From Chlamydoabsidia padenii (Eukaryota; Mucoromycota; Mucoromycetes; Mucorales; Cunninghamellaceae): a stretch of DNA of 64,000 bases. Position 1 is the stretch's first letter, and each line of letters opens with the position of its first letter. Positions 1 through 11,016 of the stretch are shown here, piece by piece. The notes beneath the pieces were generated by a model. The model searched no databases, was not told the origin of the DNA, and saw only the letters and a program-made list of their open reading frames with translations. The position numbers and the translations under genes are program-made. The DNA lies in assembly GCA_025330725.1 (NCBI GenBank), contig JAIWND010000032.1, positions 231,471-295,470 of the forward strand, in the 5' to 3' direction.

Positions 1-3
1 TAG

Positions 4-430
4 TTAGCCAAAATCTTGAAATATATTGGATTTACCACTATTTGCGACATCATCTTTGGACTATTCGCGATAACTTGGCCTATCACTCGACATGGATTCT
101 TCACCATCATCATCTGGGCCACCATCACCGAACCGTCACGCTACCTGGATATGAAATGGGAACCCGAAAAAGGCAAATTCTTTACTCCCCTGACTCAGAA
201 ATGCTATGTGACCTTGTTTTTACTGCTCAACGCCATCATGATCTATTGGTTTGCGATGATTATCAAGGTGATTGTCGCCGTGTTGAAAGGAAAAAACGCG
301 GAAGATACTAGAAGTGATGATGAAGACGAAGATCAACCTGTGTAAGTAGATGACAAGAAGAAGAAAAATGGATACGATGTTAACTCGATTATTTTTGTAA
401 CATTTTAGGGATAGACGAAAAACTCAATAG
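4..430 (+). CDS. Ceramide synthase (Lag1/Lac1 family), C-terminal part only
   Basis: The last part of a TLC-domain protein enters at the left edge. Seen: a hydrophobic protein with the TLC-type stretch GFTTICDIIFGLFAITW followed by an arginine-histidine pair, another membrane segment (LFLLLNAIMIYWFAMIIKVI) and a strongly acidic tail. The in-frame TAG at 1-3 probably belongs to an intron acceptor, so the exon starts near base 4. A perfect donor GTAAGT at 342 overlaps a TAA stop at 343-345. Using it, with a branch-like GTTAACT and the acceptor at 407-408, adds the residues DRRKTQ and ends at 430; without it the protein ends at 345. Known for the family: acyl-CoA-dependent ceramide synthesis in the endoplasmic reticulum, with the acidic C-terminus in the cytosol. 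The domain call is solid; which stop is used is open. Confidence 0.85.
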
Positions 431-934
431 TTATATATGCCGCCCTCCCCTCCCTTTTTTTTTTATTTATTTATCGTTTGTGTATAGTCTCTTGTTATAT
501 TCATTCTTATCCCCTTCTCTCTCCCCTTCCCCCTTTTTTATTTTATCCTTTTTTTTTTTAAAAAAAAAAAAAATGCCAATAAAGTCTTCTGTGATAGTTA
601 AACCAAGACTATAATTTGTAATTCCTAATGATGGATTATAGAGGGGTAATGTGATGATGGTGATGATATATAGTGGTGATGGTATATGGTGTTAAACAAT
701 TGGGGTTTTATAAAGAGGGTACATTTATTTAGATCATGCCTGACTACATCCGAAGCAGGTTTCCTCCCCCCCCCCTTGATGCATGATTTAACCCCTCTCT
801 TTACCAAGCAATTGAGACGGGATTTCAAATAATATGTATAAGAGATCATTTTTATTCAAATAAGGGGTGTGTATATAAATACTATACTAGAATACCAAAT
901 GTTGATGATGATATATGAGGGGTAAGGGGTAAAT
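431..934. other. Convergent 3' intergenic region
   Basis: Non-coding space between the ceramide synthase (+) and sdhB (-) 3' ends. It holds pyrimidine-rich runs, an A-run, an AATAAA signal at 579-584 for the upstream gene and one copy of the recurrent motif (GACGGGATTTCAAAT, about 816-830). No gene is recognised. Confidence 0.6.
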
Positions 935-1422
935 CTATTCCTTGGCCATCATTAGCTTGATTTCGGCAATAGCAGTACCAGGAGCTAAACCCTTGGGACA
1001 AGTTTTACTAGTAAGAAAGAAAAAAAAAAAGTCAGTGAGGCCATATGTTGATTTATGTTGATCATTACCTGCAGTTCATGATAGTATGGCAACGATACAA
1101 AGACATCTTGTTTTGGAGCTTGTCGCGACGTTGAATACCAAATTGATCACGAGAATCGATCATCCAGCGATAGGCTTGCATAAGGACAGCGGGACCAAGG
1201 TATTCTTCCTACAATAAAAAAAAAAAATGTTAAACTCTAACATAAAAAGAGTTCCCGCCCAGGGTTCATGGATTGACATCTAATCTATTATATATCCCTA
1301 TTTGGGCACTATTATGTCATAGATATATATAAAAAACTTACTTGATTCCACCAGTAAGAGGGACAAGAAGTAGAGCAACAGGCACAGAGAATACATTCAT
1401 AAAGACCATCCTATATCAACAA

Positions 1423-1456
<34 letters not shown>

Positions 1457-2300
1457 GTAAGTATCCATCCTATCATTTACCTAATCTTGTTCTCTACTTA
1501 CCAACTTTTTTCTATCTTCAATGGATTGTAAGTTTTCCTTACCATCAGTAGGACCTTGCTTTTGCTTGAGATAAGGTTCGATGCTCTTGTATTGGTTGTA
1601 AAAGTGAGTAAGATCAGGTACTAAATCTTTCACAACGTTCACTAGGATTAAAGAGAGAGAGAGAGAGAGAGAGAGGCAAAGTGAGTAGGTCAGGATAAGA
1701 AGAGATAAAGAATCACTTACTGTGAGGTAAAGGATAAATCTTGAGAGGTTTGGAGACATCACGATCAATCTTGGAGATACAGGCCAAAGTGTTACCACCT
1801 TCAATGTTCATGGCACAAGAACCACAAATTCCTTCACGACAAGAGCGACGGAATGTCAAGGTAGGATCTTGTTCGTTCTTGATCTTGATCAAAGCATCCA
1901 ACACCATAGGCCCGCAAGCGTTCAAATCGAGTTTGTAGGTTTCCAAACGAGGTTTTTCGGTAGGTGCATCAGGACTCTTATATTAAAAAAAAAAAAAAAA
2001 AAAAAAAAGTAAGGCAGTGTTAGTTTTATTCTAGTATGTTTTTTTTTTCCTACTTACCCAACGATAGATTTCAAGAGTCTTGTATAATGGTTCCTTCTTG
2101 AGTGGTTGTTCAGCAGGACTGGCCATACCATTGCTGGCAGAGGTTTGCAAGGTACGAATCATTGGCTAATGAAATATATCAGTAAAGAGATTAGTACGTG
2201 TTTTTCATTTTTCTTTATAGTAACTTACTGAAGCCAAAGGCATCCAACGAGTACGAGTTGACAAAGTAACCTGTTTCAAAGCTGATAAAGTAAAAGACAT
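935..2300 (-). CDS. sdhB: Succinate dehydrogenase iron-sulfur subunit, mitochondrial (complex II)
   Basis: Seven exons (2300-2229, 2165-2058, 1976-1721, 1641-1502, 1410-1342, 1208-1069, 1007-935) sum to 858 nt, 285 aa. It carries electrons from the flavoprotein subunit to ubiquinone in the inner mitochondrial membrane. Seen: a basic, Ser/Thr-rich N-terminus fitting a mitochondrial presequence. The plant-type 2Fe-2S cysteines lie in [10 protein letters not shown] plus a later Cys (about residues 106-126). The two C-terminal cluster motifs are [12 protein letters not shown] (about 198-208) and CHTIMNCSKTCPKG (about 255-268), with the WWN ligand region between them. All cluster cysteines are present and the length is normal for the family. 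Intron 3 contains a (GA)n tract at about 1650-1675. The gene converges on the ceramide synthase. The call is secure; the start is the first ATG before the presequence. Confidence 0.97.
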
Positions 2301-4181
2301 TATTGTGTAAGAGTGGGGAGAATGTGTGCTGGCGATCAAGATGGTGTTCCAAAAGGTGAAGGATCTTTATATATATATCAAGTAGTTGTTTTGGTATGAG
2401 GGTGATTGCACAAGTGATATAAAAAGGTCAATGTAACAAGGAGAAGGAATGAAAAAAGAGAGAAAACAAAAATCGAAATCCAGCCTTTTTTCTAATTCAG
2501 CGAATCAGGACCCCTCCCCATAGACCCCAGGGGGGGGGGTTGGTAATTTTACATGTGGCAAAAAGTCATGGCGGCGTTTCAAAACTGCATGTCTCCGTCT
2601 TTTTGTTCCATCAACAATGACAAAGACCATCGACTCTTTCATCTTTGGATTGGTACGTATTCATACTTTTATTGTTCTCATCAACCAATTATATAAAGGA
2701 AAAGAATAACCATCATAAAAGAGTAAAGAAGGGTACTTTCGGGCCAACTGAGTCTTTTCTTTCAAGATGTCAAATTCATTTTTTTTTTTTCCAAAAAGGA
2801 TTGTCCTATGCTTGGCGGGATTTGAAACCTTCATGGTTTACTATTGCCCCGCATTTTTGACAGCTCTGTTTGATGGACGAGATTAAATTGGTAGATCTAA
2901 ACGAGATTTGGACAAAAAAAAAAAAAAGAGATACTCATGCTTTTGGAAGCTTCCGATTACCTTTAAACATAATTGTTTCCTCAACCAAGCACAAAATCTA
3001 TTTCACATTGTATCATACCTCTTGATCAATAAAGGTCAGGTGGGTACATGGAAAAGTGGGCGGGATTACAAATCAAGATATTTTTGCATAAAGGCGGGGT
3101 TTGCAAATAATAGATTGGGCCATTCATCTTGTGCAAAGAAGGATCATTCAACATTAATTTGACACAAAAGTTTATTATCACAACAATATTATCTATTCTA
3201 TACTACAATCTATTCTAATGGCCGGGGTTATACCGAGCAAACAAGGATCAAATGATGTAAATGATTAGGCACCCAGAAAGGAGAAGTATCACATTGGTGA
3301 CCCAGGCACATGTATCTGCATAATCAATTACAAAGCAATCTATTATAAATGAAAGCATTGCTTAGAAGAACAGATACATATTAAAGAGGAAAAAAAAAAA
3401 GTTACCCGTTGTTTGCCATGTCTATATATCTGCTAAGCCCAGTTAAAAGTCCCAAAGAAGAGTGATAATTATTATTGATAAAATCCACAACCACCAAGAT
3501 CTTTGTTTCCAGAAAATATGATATCATAAATGTTGACAAGACAGAAGCTATATTTATTATGTTAGATCAAACTATGTTTGTATGATATTCTTCTCTTGGT
3601 GAGCTTTGTTGTCATAAACATTCGCATCTGCTTTACAAAAAAGAAGAGATTAGGAAGATTAGATAAAGTGAATGATTTTGACTTTACCTTGGATAAGTAT
3701 AAACCCACCTGCTTCAGATTGGCCACCCATCCTATAAGAAGCAAAAGAAAGGGGATTTTAAATCAAGATCCACATTTTCAATATATAGTTGCATAAGACC
3801 CGCGATTACCAAATCAGGAGACCGATCATTCCAAAATATCAAGTTAATTTAAATGAGTGAGTTGTTTTTATTGTTTTGCAATTTTATAATAAAAGCAAGG
3901 TAGTTAGACTATAGGAAGGGAGGGGGAGATTGAGGTAGAGACTATATTTACGATAAGAATGCAGAGGAGATCAAAGGAATAAAACTATTTGTACATGAAG
4001 AAGAAGGATAAAAAAAAAAAAAAAGAGTAGAATCATACAGAGAAAGGAATAAAAGTGTGAGGATGTGAGGGATCAGTGTATGTGATATAAAGGTTGGGGA
4101 GTCTTTTTTTTTTTGGTGTGTGTGTGTGTGTAAGATATGAAATTGTAATGATTATGATTAAGGGTGGGAAGGGGGTCCAGT
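2301..4181. other. Intergenic region upstream of sdhB; several copies of the recurrent motif
   Basis: 1.9 kb without a recognisable gene. It includes the sdhB promoter and the 3' flank of the TBP gene. Four copies of the GGCGGG-TTTGAA motif fall here, near 2571, 2814, 3059 and 3093 (the last two 34 bp apart). A (GT)n run lies near 4120. Short ORFs at 2645-2860, 2908-3162 and 3562-3796 show no recognisable domain and are not called. Confidence 0.5.
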
Positions 4182-5519
4182 TTATCCACCTTTCTTGAAT
4201 TCTTGAAGCACAGGATAGATGGCCTGGAAAGCCTGGTAAATTTCTTCACGCACTTTGGCCCCAGTCAGCACGATCTTGCCAGAGACAAAGATCAGTAGCA
4301 CAATCTTGGGTTTCACCATACGATAGATCAAACCAGGAAACAATTCAGGTTCATACTGTTCATTGTTTTCATAAAGATGTTAATAGGCACAACCCACCCA
4401 CACCACCATCACTACTTTTTTTCATATGACTTACCGAGCTAAAGTGTCCATGAGAGTAAGCCAAACCTTCAAGACGAATAGGGAATTTGACATCACAAGA
4501 GCCAACAATGTTTTGAATCTTGAAATCGGTAAACTTTGCTTGGAAGCCTAGTTTTTGGATGATTCGAGCATATTTCCGAGCCGCCAGTTTCGAGTCGTCT
4601 TCTGATTTAGCACCTGTCACCACCATTTTGCCAGACGCAAAGATTAATGCTGTTGTTTTAGGATCACGGATACGCATAATGACAGCAGCAAAACGCTATC
4701 ATAAAAGAATAAAAGAATTAACATGCCCATTTGTCTCTATGTCTTTCCTTTTAATACCTTGGGGTTGTATTCAGCATTACGAGCATGAAGGGCAATGTTT
4801 TTCAAGTCCAGTCGACAATCCAAATTGACAGTAGCCACAATGTTCCTAGATTATCATAAAGAGAAGAAGAGAGAAGAAGATAAAAATAAAAAAAAAAGAA
4901 AAGAAAAAAAGAAGAGTCAATGACATATAACCAAATCAAGACATATAGATATAAAGGGACGGTTATAAAAGTATAGGCGCAGTAGGGTAGTAGTAGTGGG
5001 AAGCTGTTTTGTTTTGTATGTTTTATTGTTATCAAGTAGGAAGGATGCCGAGATATAAAAACGACGATAGACATGACAGGTTGATGATTCCACCCCACCC
5101 CCATACACAATACATACCAATATGAAAAGATAATGACCCCGTTCCATCCCCCGACCTTTTTTTTTTTTATGTCCGTCAAGTCCATCGTCGTTTGTTAGTC
5201 ATCGTAAAACATAAACGAGTTTCCCAATAGTCGTAAGTGATATCGAGTAATAAATAAAAAAAAGTGTGGAGTGTGTGGAGTATAAAAGCATAAAGAGGTA
5301 TCTATATAAAGTTAAAAGGGGAATAGGTACTTACTGTAATGTAGGTGTAATGCCAGCAACAGCATAAGGATTCTGATCTCTACTTGGTGTAGGAGCATCT
5401 AATGGTGCAGGAGTCGATGGTACTGCAAATGGTGTCGAGTTGTTGTGTGGTGTTGGAATAGAAGGTGTCTGCATAGCAGGTGTCGTCATTGAAGGAGTGG
5501 CGATGTTGAATCCAGACAT
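4182..5519 (-). CDS. tbp: TATA-binding protein (TFIID subunit)
   Basis: Four exons (5519-5335, 4845-4758, 4695-4435, 4355-4182) give 235 aa. It binds the TATA box and nucleates pre-initiation complexes for all three RNA polymerases. Seen: a short Pro/Thr/Ser-rich N-terminus ([10 protein letters not shown] onward) and the two pseudo-repeated core halves. The first begins [15 protein letters not shown] and continues with [18 protein letters not shown]. The second begins [20 protein letters not shown] and includes [13 protein letters not shown]. All are near-invariant family sequences. The first intron, 489 nt, is several times longer than others in the window and separates the variable N-terminus from the core. 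The neighbours are unrelated. Identity is effectively certain. Confidence 0.98.
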
Positions 5520-6751
5520 GATGTATGTAAATATATGTATACACAAAGAGAAGAAGAAAAGGGAGAGCGGAGTTTAAATAAAAGGGCCACGACGAAAAAA
5601 AAAAATGAAAAAAGTGGAAAAAAAGCAAAGGAATCAGCCCTTTTATACCTTTTTTTTTTCAAACCTGGTGGCTTGATGGTCGGGGAATAAATATGATTCC
5701 GACTCAAAAACTTGAATCATCATTCAGACCCAACCCCTGTTGTTAGGCTGCGTGCTCTCCCAGCACACATTTTGAATCGTGTTTGACAAGACCTTTTTTT
5801 TTATTATGATCACAATAAAAAACTTCTTTCTTGTCCTCCCACAAGACATATAAAGTCAACCACTTTATCCATCATGACTAAAAGAGAGACAATCAATGAT
5901 GCCAAGTTATTCCCCTCCTCCTTCTATTTCCTCCTTTTATCATCCACACCCCCCTCTTTCCTTAAATACCAACCTTCCTTCCCCCCTACTTTTTTTTTTG
6001 CATTCCCCAATCACCATTCATTACGTTCCAGCGAGAAAAATTCCCTTTTAAAGACCGAGTTTTTTGTGTATCATGGAATGACTCACACGCTAGCCCAAAA
6101 GTGGGCGTCATGCCACCCCTGACACTAGTTGTTTTCTTATACTCACGGATGGTTCAAGAGAATGCCTTTTTCAAAAGACCCATAAACCAAACAAACATGG
6201 ATGGTAGAGTGTTTAGGAGATTTCATTGACGCATTCATTTTTAAAGCCCGCCGACATTTTTTTTTAGCATAATGTGGGAGGGAGAGGGGGGTACGGTTGG
6301 CTTTACTTTTTCTTTTTCATAGGCAAACAATGAAAAGAAGTGAAAGAAGAAAGAAAAAAGAGAAGAGAGAGAGAGAGAGAGAGTGGAGAGAGAGGAAAAA
6401 GAGAAGAGAAGGAAAAAAGAATGTCAGACGAGCCAAGAAGAAATCTCCCCAAAAATAGATCATCATAACGCACCTCGTGCCAAATGAAATCGTTTCAATA
6501 GCGACGGGATGTAAATAAAGTTTCTTTCTTTGGACTGGGTCACTCTTCACCAATCATCTTCTCCTTACTAAAACTCCCCGTTTTACATTTGTGTATCAGG
6601 TCTTTTACATTTCAAATCCCGTCCCAGCCAGCACCAGACGGGATTTGAAAATTAGAGGGAGATTTCCCAACAGGAGTGGAAAAATTGCATTTCTTCTCTT
6701 GTCTCTCTCTCTCTCTCTTTTTTTTTTTGTCCAGTTGACTACATTAACGAA
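5520..6751. other. Divergent intergenic region between TBP (-) and the PX-SNARE gene (+)
   Basis: A promoter-bearing gap of 1.2 kb. It holds purine/pyrimidine tracts such as (GA)n at about 6365-6385 and (CT)n at about 6700-6718. Motif copies lie at 6239-6253 (TTAAAGCCCGCC) and as an inverted pair at 6609-6652. The ORF at 5874-6122 is low-complexity and unsupported. Confidence 0.5.
6609..6652. promoter_or_regulatory. Inverted pair of the recurrent GGCGGG/TTTGAA-type motif before the Vam7-like gene
   Basis: ATTTCAAATCCCGTC at 6609-6623 faces GACGGGATTTGAAAAT at 6637-6652, a near-perfect inverted pair with a spacer of about 13 bp. It lies about 100 bp before the ATG at 6752. Function is inferred only from position and recurrence. 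Confidence 0.45.
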
Positions 6752-7945
6752 ATGACAGAAGTAATACAAGCCATCTTTATACGGGAAAGTGACACTCGAC
6801 AACAACCTAAACCACATACAGTATATAAAATCGATGTCCATGCAGCGGTACGTAATTGGACAGTATGGAGACGCTACTCGGAATTCAAGAAACTCCATGA
6901 CCAGCTAGTGGCCATCTACCCTCACCATCCACCACCAGTCAAACTTCCCGGCAAGTCCCTATTCCCATCGACGTTTGGTGATACCTACAAGATTGAAGAG
7001 AGACGACGAGGACTGGAAGATTATATACGTGGGATCCTCAGTGACCGAGATGACCGATGGCGACAAACCGATGTGTGGCGTGGATTCTTGGCCATCCCCA
7101 CTGGACGACCGTTGGACATGGTGTATACGTCTGAAAGCTGGCTGGATGAATATCAAGACATGACACAGGCGGCACGGGAAACGAGGTCCTTGATCAACAA
7201 ACGGTCCACTCATATCGCTCGAAATGAAATCTCGGCGTCTCATAACTGTACGATGCAAGCGAAAAAGTTGCTGTTGACATTGACCTCTCGATTGTCGAAT
7301 TTGGAATCTGGTTTACATACTTTGGCGACAGGATTGGGTTGTATGATGTCTGAAGGTGAACTCCGACGACGACAGGATATGTTGAATACACTCAAGGATG
7401 AAAAGGATGAGCTGTTGAAACTGGTCAGTACTGGACGACAAGATCATGATTTGCTTTATACCAACAACAACAATACCACCACCATTATTACTTCTTCTTC
7501 ATCATCATTCAATGGACATGTGACTAATGAAACACCATCATCAACTATACCGACAAACAATTATAACAACAAGGGATTAAAGGATCGAAATGCATTATTG
7601 GGTGGTGGTAATGACAAGGAACCATCATCGATGGTCCAACGTAATAGTACAGGTGGACGTGCGTTTGGGGCGGCATTCAAGCAAAATCAATTGGCTAAAG
7701 AAACTCAAGTAACACGTGGACTGGATAATGAAGGTATCGTCAAGTATCAACAACAATTGATGGAGGACCAGGATCAACAGGTGGAACAATTCAGTGCTAT
7801 TTTGAATCGACAAAAACAACTTGGTTATGCTATAGGTGACGAATTGGAAACTCAGAATCAATTATTGGATGAATTAGATAGGGATGTTGGTAGAACTCAA
7901 ACTAAAATGAAATTTGCCAATAAAAAGTTGGCCAAAATTAAATAA
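6752..7945 (+). CDS. PX-domain t-SNARE, Vam7-like (vacuolar fusion)
   Basis: An uninterrupted 397-aa reading frame, unusual here because most neighbours are intron-rich. Seen: an N-terminal PX domain (about residues 3-115) with WRRYSEFKKLH, the phosphoinositide-contacting arginine region, and the PPVKLPGKSLF proline loop. A helical middle follows, then an Asn/Ser/Thr-rich linker (about 230-280). The C-terminal SNARE helix (about 335-397) has regular heptads around ETQNQLLDELDRDVGRT. There is no C-terminal membrane anchor. PX plus a C-terminal Qc-SNARE without an anchor is the yeast Vam7 architecture, where PI3P binding recruits the protein to vacuoles for homotypic fusion. The (TA)n repeat just after the stop (about 7952-7980) is in the 3' UTR. 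The family is confident; orthology to Vam7 rests on architecture. Confidence 0.93.
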   Translation: MTEVIQAIFIRESDTRQQPKPHTVYKIDVHAAVRNWTVWRRYSEFKKLHDQLVAIYPHHPPPVKLPGKSLFPSTFGDTYKIEERRRGLEDYIRGILSDRDDRWRQTDVWRGFLAIPTGRPLDMVYTSESWLDEYQDMTQAARETRSLINKRSTHIARNEISASHNCTMQAKKLLLTLTSRLSNLESGLHTLATGLGCMMSEGELRRRQDMLNTLKDEKDELLKLVSTGRQDHDLLYTNNNNTTTIITSSSSSFNGHVTNETPSSTIPTNNYNNKGLKDRNALLGGGNDKEPSSMVQRNSTGGRAFGAAFKQNQLAKETQVTRGLDNEGIVKYQQQLMEDQDQQVEQFSAILNRQKQLGYAIGDELETQNQLLDELDRDVGRTQTKMKFANKKLAKIK

Positions 7946-7949
7946 AGAA

Positions 7950-7981
<32 letters not shown>
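7950..7981. repeat. (TA)n microsatellite in the 3' flank of the PX-SNARE gene
   Basis: An uninterrupted TA dinucleotide tract directly after the stop codon. Confidence 0.9.
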
Positions 7982-7983
<2 letters not shown>

Positions 7984-8139
7984 ACTACAGTATTGTCTCT
8001 ATTTGTTATTATATGTATGTATATCATGTTACTATATGTAATCTATCAAATGTGTGTCATGTTACTTGTGTATGATCTTGGTTGTATGACAGATAGTGTC
8101 ATCATTATCATCATCATCCTATTTGGATCCGTCGTTGAT

Positions 8140-8156
8140 TTTTAAAATCCCGCTCT
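8140..8156 (+). promoter_or_regulatory. Copy of the recurrent TTTAAATCCCGCC motif before the PP2C gene
   Basis: TTTTTAAAATCCCGCTC lies about 80 bp upstream of the PP2C ATG with the CCCGC side toward the gene. Function inferred. Confidence 0.4.
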
Positions 8157-8232
8157 GTCGATCACTCAAAAGTGGTCAACGCCTTTTTTTTTTGTTTATT
8201 TCCGTCTCTCTTTCTCTCTTTTAACTCATCTC

Positions 8233-9265
8233 ATGGAAAAGAATAGTATACAGGCGGACGGATACACTATTGGTATTAGCGAAGACAGGAATAAACGATG
8301 CCGGCGGACAATGGAAGACGCTCACTGTTACATCACCAACTACAACAATGTACCTCGTCAAGGGTTCTTTGCAATCTTTGATGGTCATGCGGGTAAAGAA
8401 ACTGCTGAATGGTGTGGACATAACTTTCATCGCGTAAGTATTATCAATAGATTAACATGTGTTTAAATATATACTCAACTCTTTTGTAGATTTTAGCCAG
8501 CTGTTTAAACCAATTCGAATCAACCACACCTGTCCCGGAGATTTTACACAAAGCCTTCCTTCAAGTGGATTCCCAAGTCAATGAAAACGATGGTAAATCT
8601 TCCGGATGTACAGCCATTGTTGCTTACGTTCAAGTAAAAGACAAAAAGGTAAAAAGTAAATAGTAGGGTATTGGTAGATATATTGATTCTTCTTCCTTCT
8701 TTATATAGCGGACTCTTTATACTGGTAATGTGGGTGATGCAAGAGCTGTGTTAAGGTGAGTCTTTTCTACTCTCTTCATCGACAAACACTCACTAAATCT
8801 CTATTAGTCGCCAAGGAATTGCGCTTCGACTATCATACGATCACAAAGGCTCGGATGCAAACGAAGCGAAACGGATAATGGAACTTGGTGGATTTATGAT
8901 GAACAACCGGGTGAATGGTGTACTGGCGGTCACTCGATCATTAGGCGATAGTGTCATGAAGGAGTTCGTGGTAGGAGATCCTTATACGACCACCACAGAA
9001 CTAGTGGAAGACCAAGATGAATTCATGATCTTGGCTTGTGATGGGGTATGTTATAATGGAGATAATCGCTTTTTATTTGGGGGGGGTACTCACTCGTTTT
9101 TTTTTTTTGTGTTTATAGTTATGGGATGTCTGTGACGATCAAGTAGCTGTGGATCTCATCAAAGATATCAAGGACCCACAAATGGCAAGTAGGACACTCT
9201 TGGAACATGCTTTGGCGAACTTTAGTACTGATAACCTAAGTGTCATGGTTATTCGATTTACTTGA
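8233..9265 (+). CDS. PP2C-family (PPM) serine/threonine protein phosphatase
   Basis: Five exons (8233-8433, 8490-8648, 8709-8755, 8808-9045, 9119-9265) give 263 aa, a minimal PP2C domain. Metal- and phosphate-binding motifs are present in order: an arginine before [57 protein letters not shown] and the terminal [10 protein letters not shown]. All catalytic aspartates of the family are visible. The small size with no extra domain is like yeast Ptc1, a negative regulator of stress MAPK pathways, but the short size alone does not prove orthology. A poly(A) signal AATAAA lies at about 9353. It converges with the LEA2-type gene. Confidence 0.93.
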
Positions 9266-9614
9266 CTCTCACATTAGATTATACTTCTTCCCTCCTCCCT
9301 CTCCCCACTTTGTACTATTAATCACCACCTCCCTCTTTTTATGATCATCCTTAATAAAGAATTGATTTATGCATAATGGAATTCGTTTTAAAACAATGAA
9401 AAACATGGATAACAATGATCATCGAATGATTAAAAAAAAAAAGACGGGATTTAAATATCGCACAATGCATATTTGGCGGGATTCAAATAATCATTGTTGA
9501 AAGAAGACCATTGTAGATAATGAATGAGCCATAAATTGATTTTATTATACACACACAAAAAAAAATTATACTATACACAAAAAGGGAATGGTCTATAAAA
9601 CTAGTTTGTAACCT
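9266..9614. other. Convergent 3' intergenic region with two motif copies
   Basis: The 3' flanks of the PP2C (+) and LEA2-type (-) genes. Two recurrent-motif copies, 9443-9456 (GACGGGATTTAAAT) and 9475-9488 (GGCGGGATTCAAAT), sit 32 bp apart in the same orientation. No gene promoter is expected here, so a purely promoter-based role is doubtful. Confidence 0.5.
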
Positions 9615-10472
9615 TCATTCGCCAGCGGTCAAGGCAGAGAAGGAAGCAGAGGAAGACCCCAAATCATCCAGATGAGAAATCACATCTGGACAATCAAACT
9701 GAGCCGAATTGGAGATGGTGAATGAGATTGGAAGGACACCGAGTTTGACAGTAGGGATGATATCATAATCGATAGAGATGGGTTGTTTAATAGAACCATC
9801 CAGACCACAACGGGTTGACAGATCGGCAAAGATGGCTTGATACGATTTGTTGGAGATGGGAATCGTCAAGTTGAATGGGAAAGTAAAAGTACTTATGGCT
9901 TTCTTGTTGATCACCACTTGTTGTTTTTTACCTCCACCTAGTAAGACGTCATGATGATTGGGATAATATGCTTTTGCCACGATCGAGTCAAACGTAATAC
10001 CTATATATAAAAGACCGCCTATCAGTACTATCATCTTTTTTTCTTTTTCTAGTACTATTCATTTACCTTCGATATTAGGATTATCCACATTGATTTGAAG
10101 TTGGAAACCAAGATGAATGGTATTTCCCCCAGTGACCTCCACAGCCGGTTGACTTTCAAGCCCATTCATTTCAACTCGAGGCATTTTAAACAAGGCGGCC
10201 AAGACACCAACGACAATACCAAGTCCGACAAGAAGCATGAGTAACATACATGAGCAATACCGCGTCCAGCGTGGACAGCACACGCAACACCCACAACATA
10301 CTTTATCCAAACATCCTTGTCGTTTTTTTCGTCGTGTCGGTTGTAACATTTCTTCTTCATCTAATTCGAATTTAGTGTCTTCGTCACTGATACCCATCAT
10401 TTGTTGATCATAATGAGGTGGTGGGGTGCCATGGCTTTTATAATATACATAATCATCATCCTTTTCATACAT
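9615..10472 (-). CDS. Single-pass membrane protein with LEA2/WHy-like extracytoplasmic domain
   Basis: Two exons (10472-10067, 10000-9615) give 263 aa. Seen: a hydrophilic cytosolic N-terminus with a PTRRKKR basic patch and a cysteine cluster around CCGCCVCCPRW, possibly palmitoylated. One transmembrane helix follows (MLLMLLVGLGIVVGVLAALF, about residues 76-96), then a beta-rich domain. INVDNPNIEG followed by ITFDSIVAKAYYP is typical of the LEA2 (water stress and hypersensitive response) fold, with a second strand set near FPFNLTIPISNKSY. Such proteins are widespread in fungi and tend to sit in the plasma or vacuolar membrane; their role is not settled. The fold call is moderate; no enzymatic motif is seen. 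Confidence 0.75.
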
Positions 10473-11016
10473 TTAGTTGGTATATATACATTCAAGAAAA
10501 GAAGAAGAAGAAAAAAAAAAAAAAAAAAAGAAGGGTCGAAAAACGGCGAAGATTTACAGTTAAATCGAGGAATATTCAAATGCCGACATTATGGCAGGAA
10601 ACTATTTTTATACAGTACTAATTGGATTCGGATAATGAGATCATTGCCGGATGAAAAACCGCTAATGGTCATAATCCCTCTTTCGGGATCCTAACCAACC
10701 AACCCCATTTCAATTTTGATTGTTTTGCTCATTGGATTGAAACTGGTCCATTCTTTATGCTGGAAGGATCGGTGTAACAATGCAAATTTTCAATGCCCGA
10801 TCGTCCTGCCATTTTTTTTTTTTTAAGGGGGAAGGTTGGCATCAAAATGTGTACTCCCCAATGTTAAACCAAAAAAAAAAAAAAAGAAGACGAGACATGA
10901 CAAGTACATACAACAAAGAGACAAAGGGTGATTTGGTTTATTATCAGCAAGTAAAAATAGAGATAAAAAGGTATAATAAAAAGGATCTAATCTAAATACT
11001 ATGTATCAAGTGTGCA
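10473..11016. other. Intergenic region before the LEA2-type gene and after dymeclin
   Basis: A promoter region for the LEA2-type gene (-) and the 3' flank of dymeclin (-). It contains A-runs near 10510 and 10871, and a diverged motif (ATTCAAATGCCGAC) about 100 bp upstream of the LEA2-type start. No gene seen. Confidence 0.5.

Noticed and set aside
3255..3430. A possible two-exon minus-strand small gene starting MANNG with a hydrophobic downstream frame
   Set aside because: The only donor gives a different, non-hydrophobic frame; the attractive frame (CAWVTNVILLLSG) cannot be joined in phase to the ATG exon.
5874..6122. 82-aa plus-strand ORF upstream of the PX-SNARE gene
   Set aside because: Low-complexity Pro/Ser/Phe translation of pyrimidine tracts, no domain, inside a promoter region.
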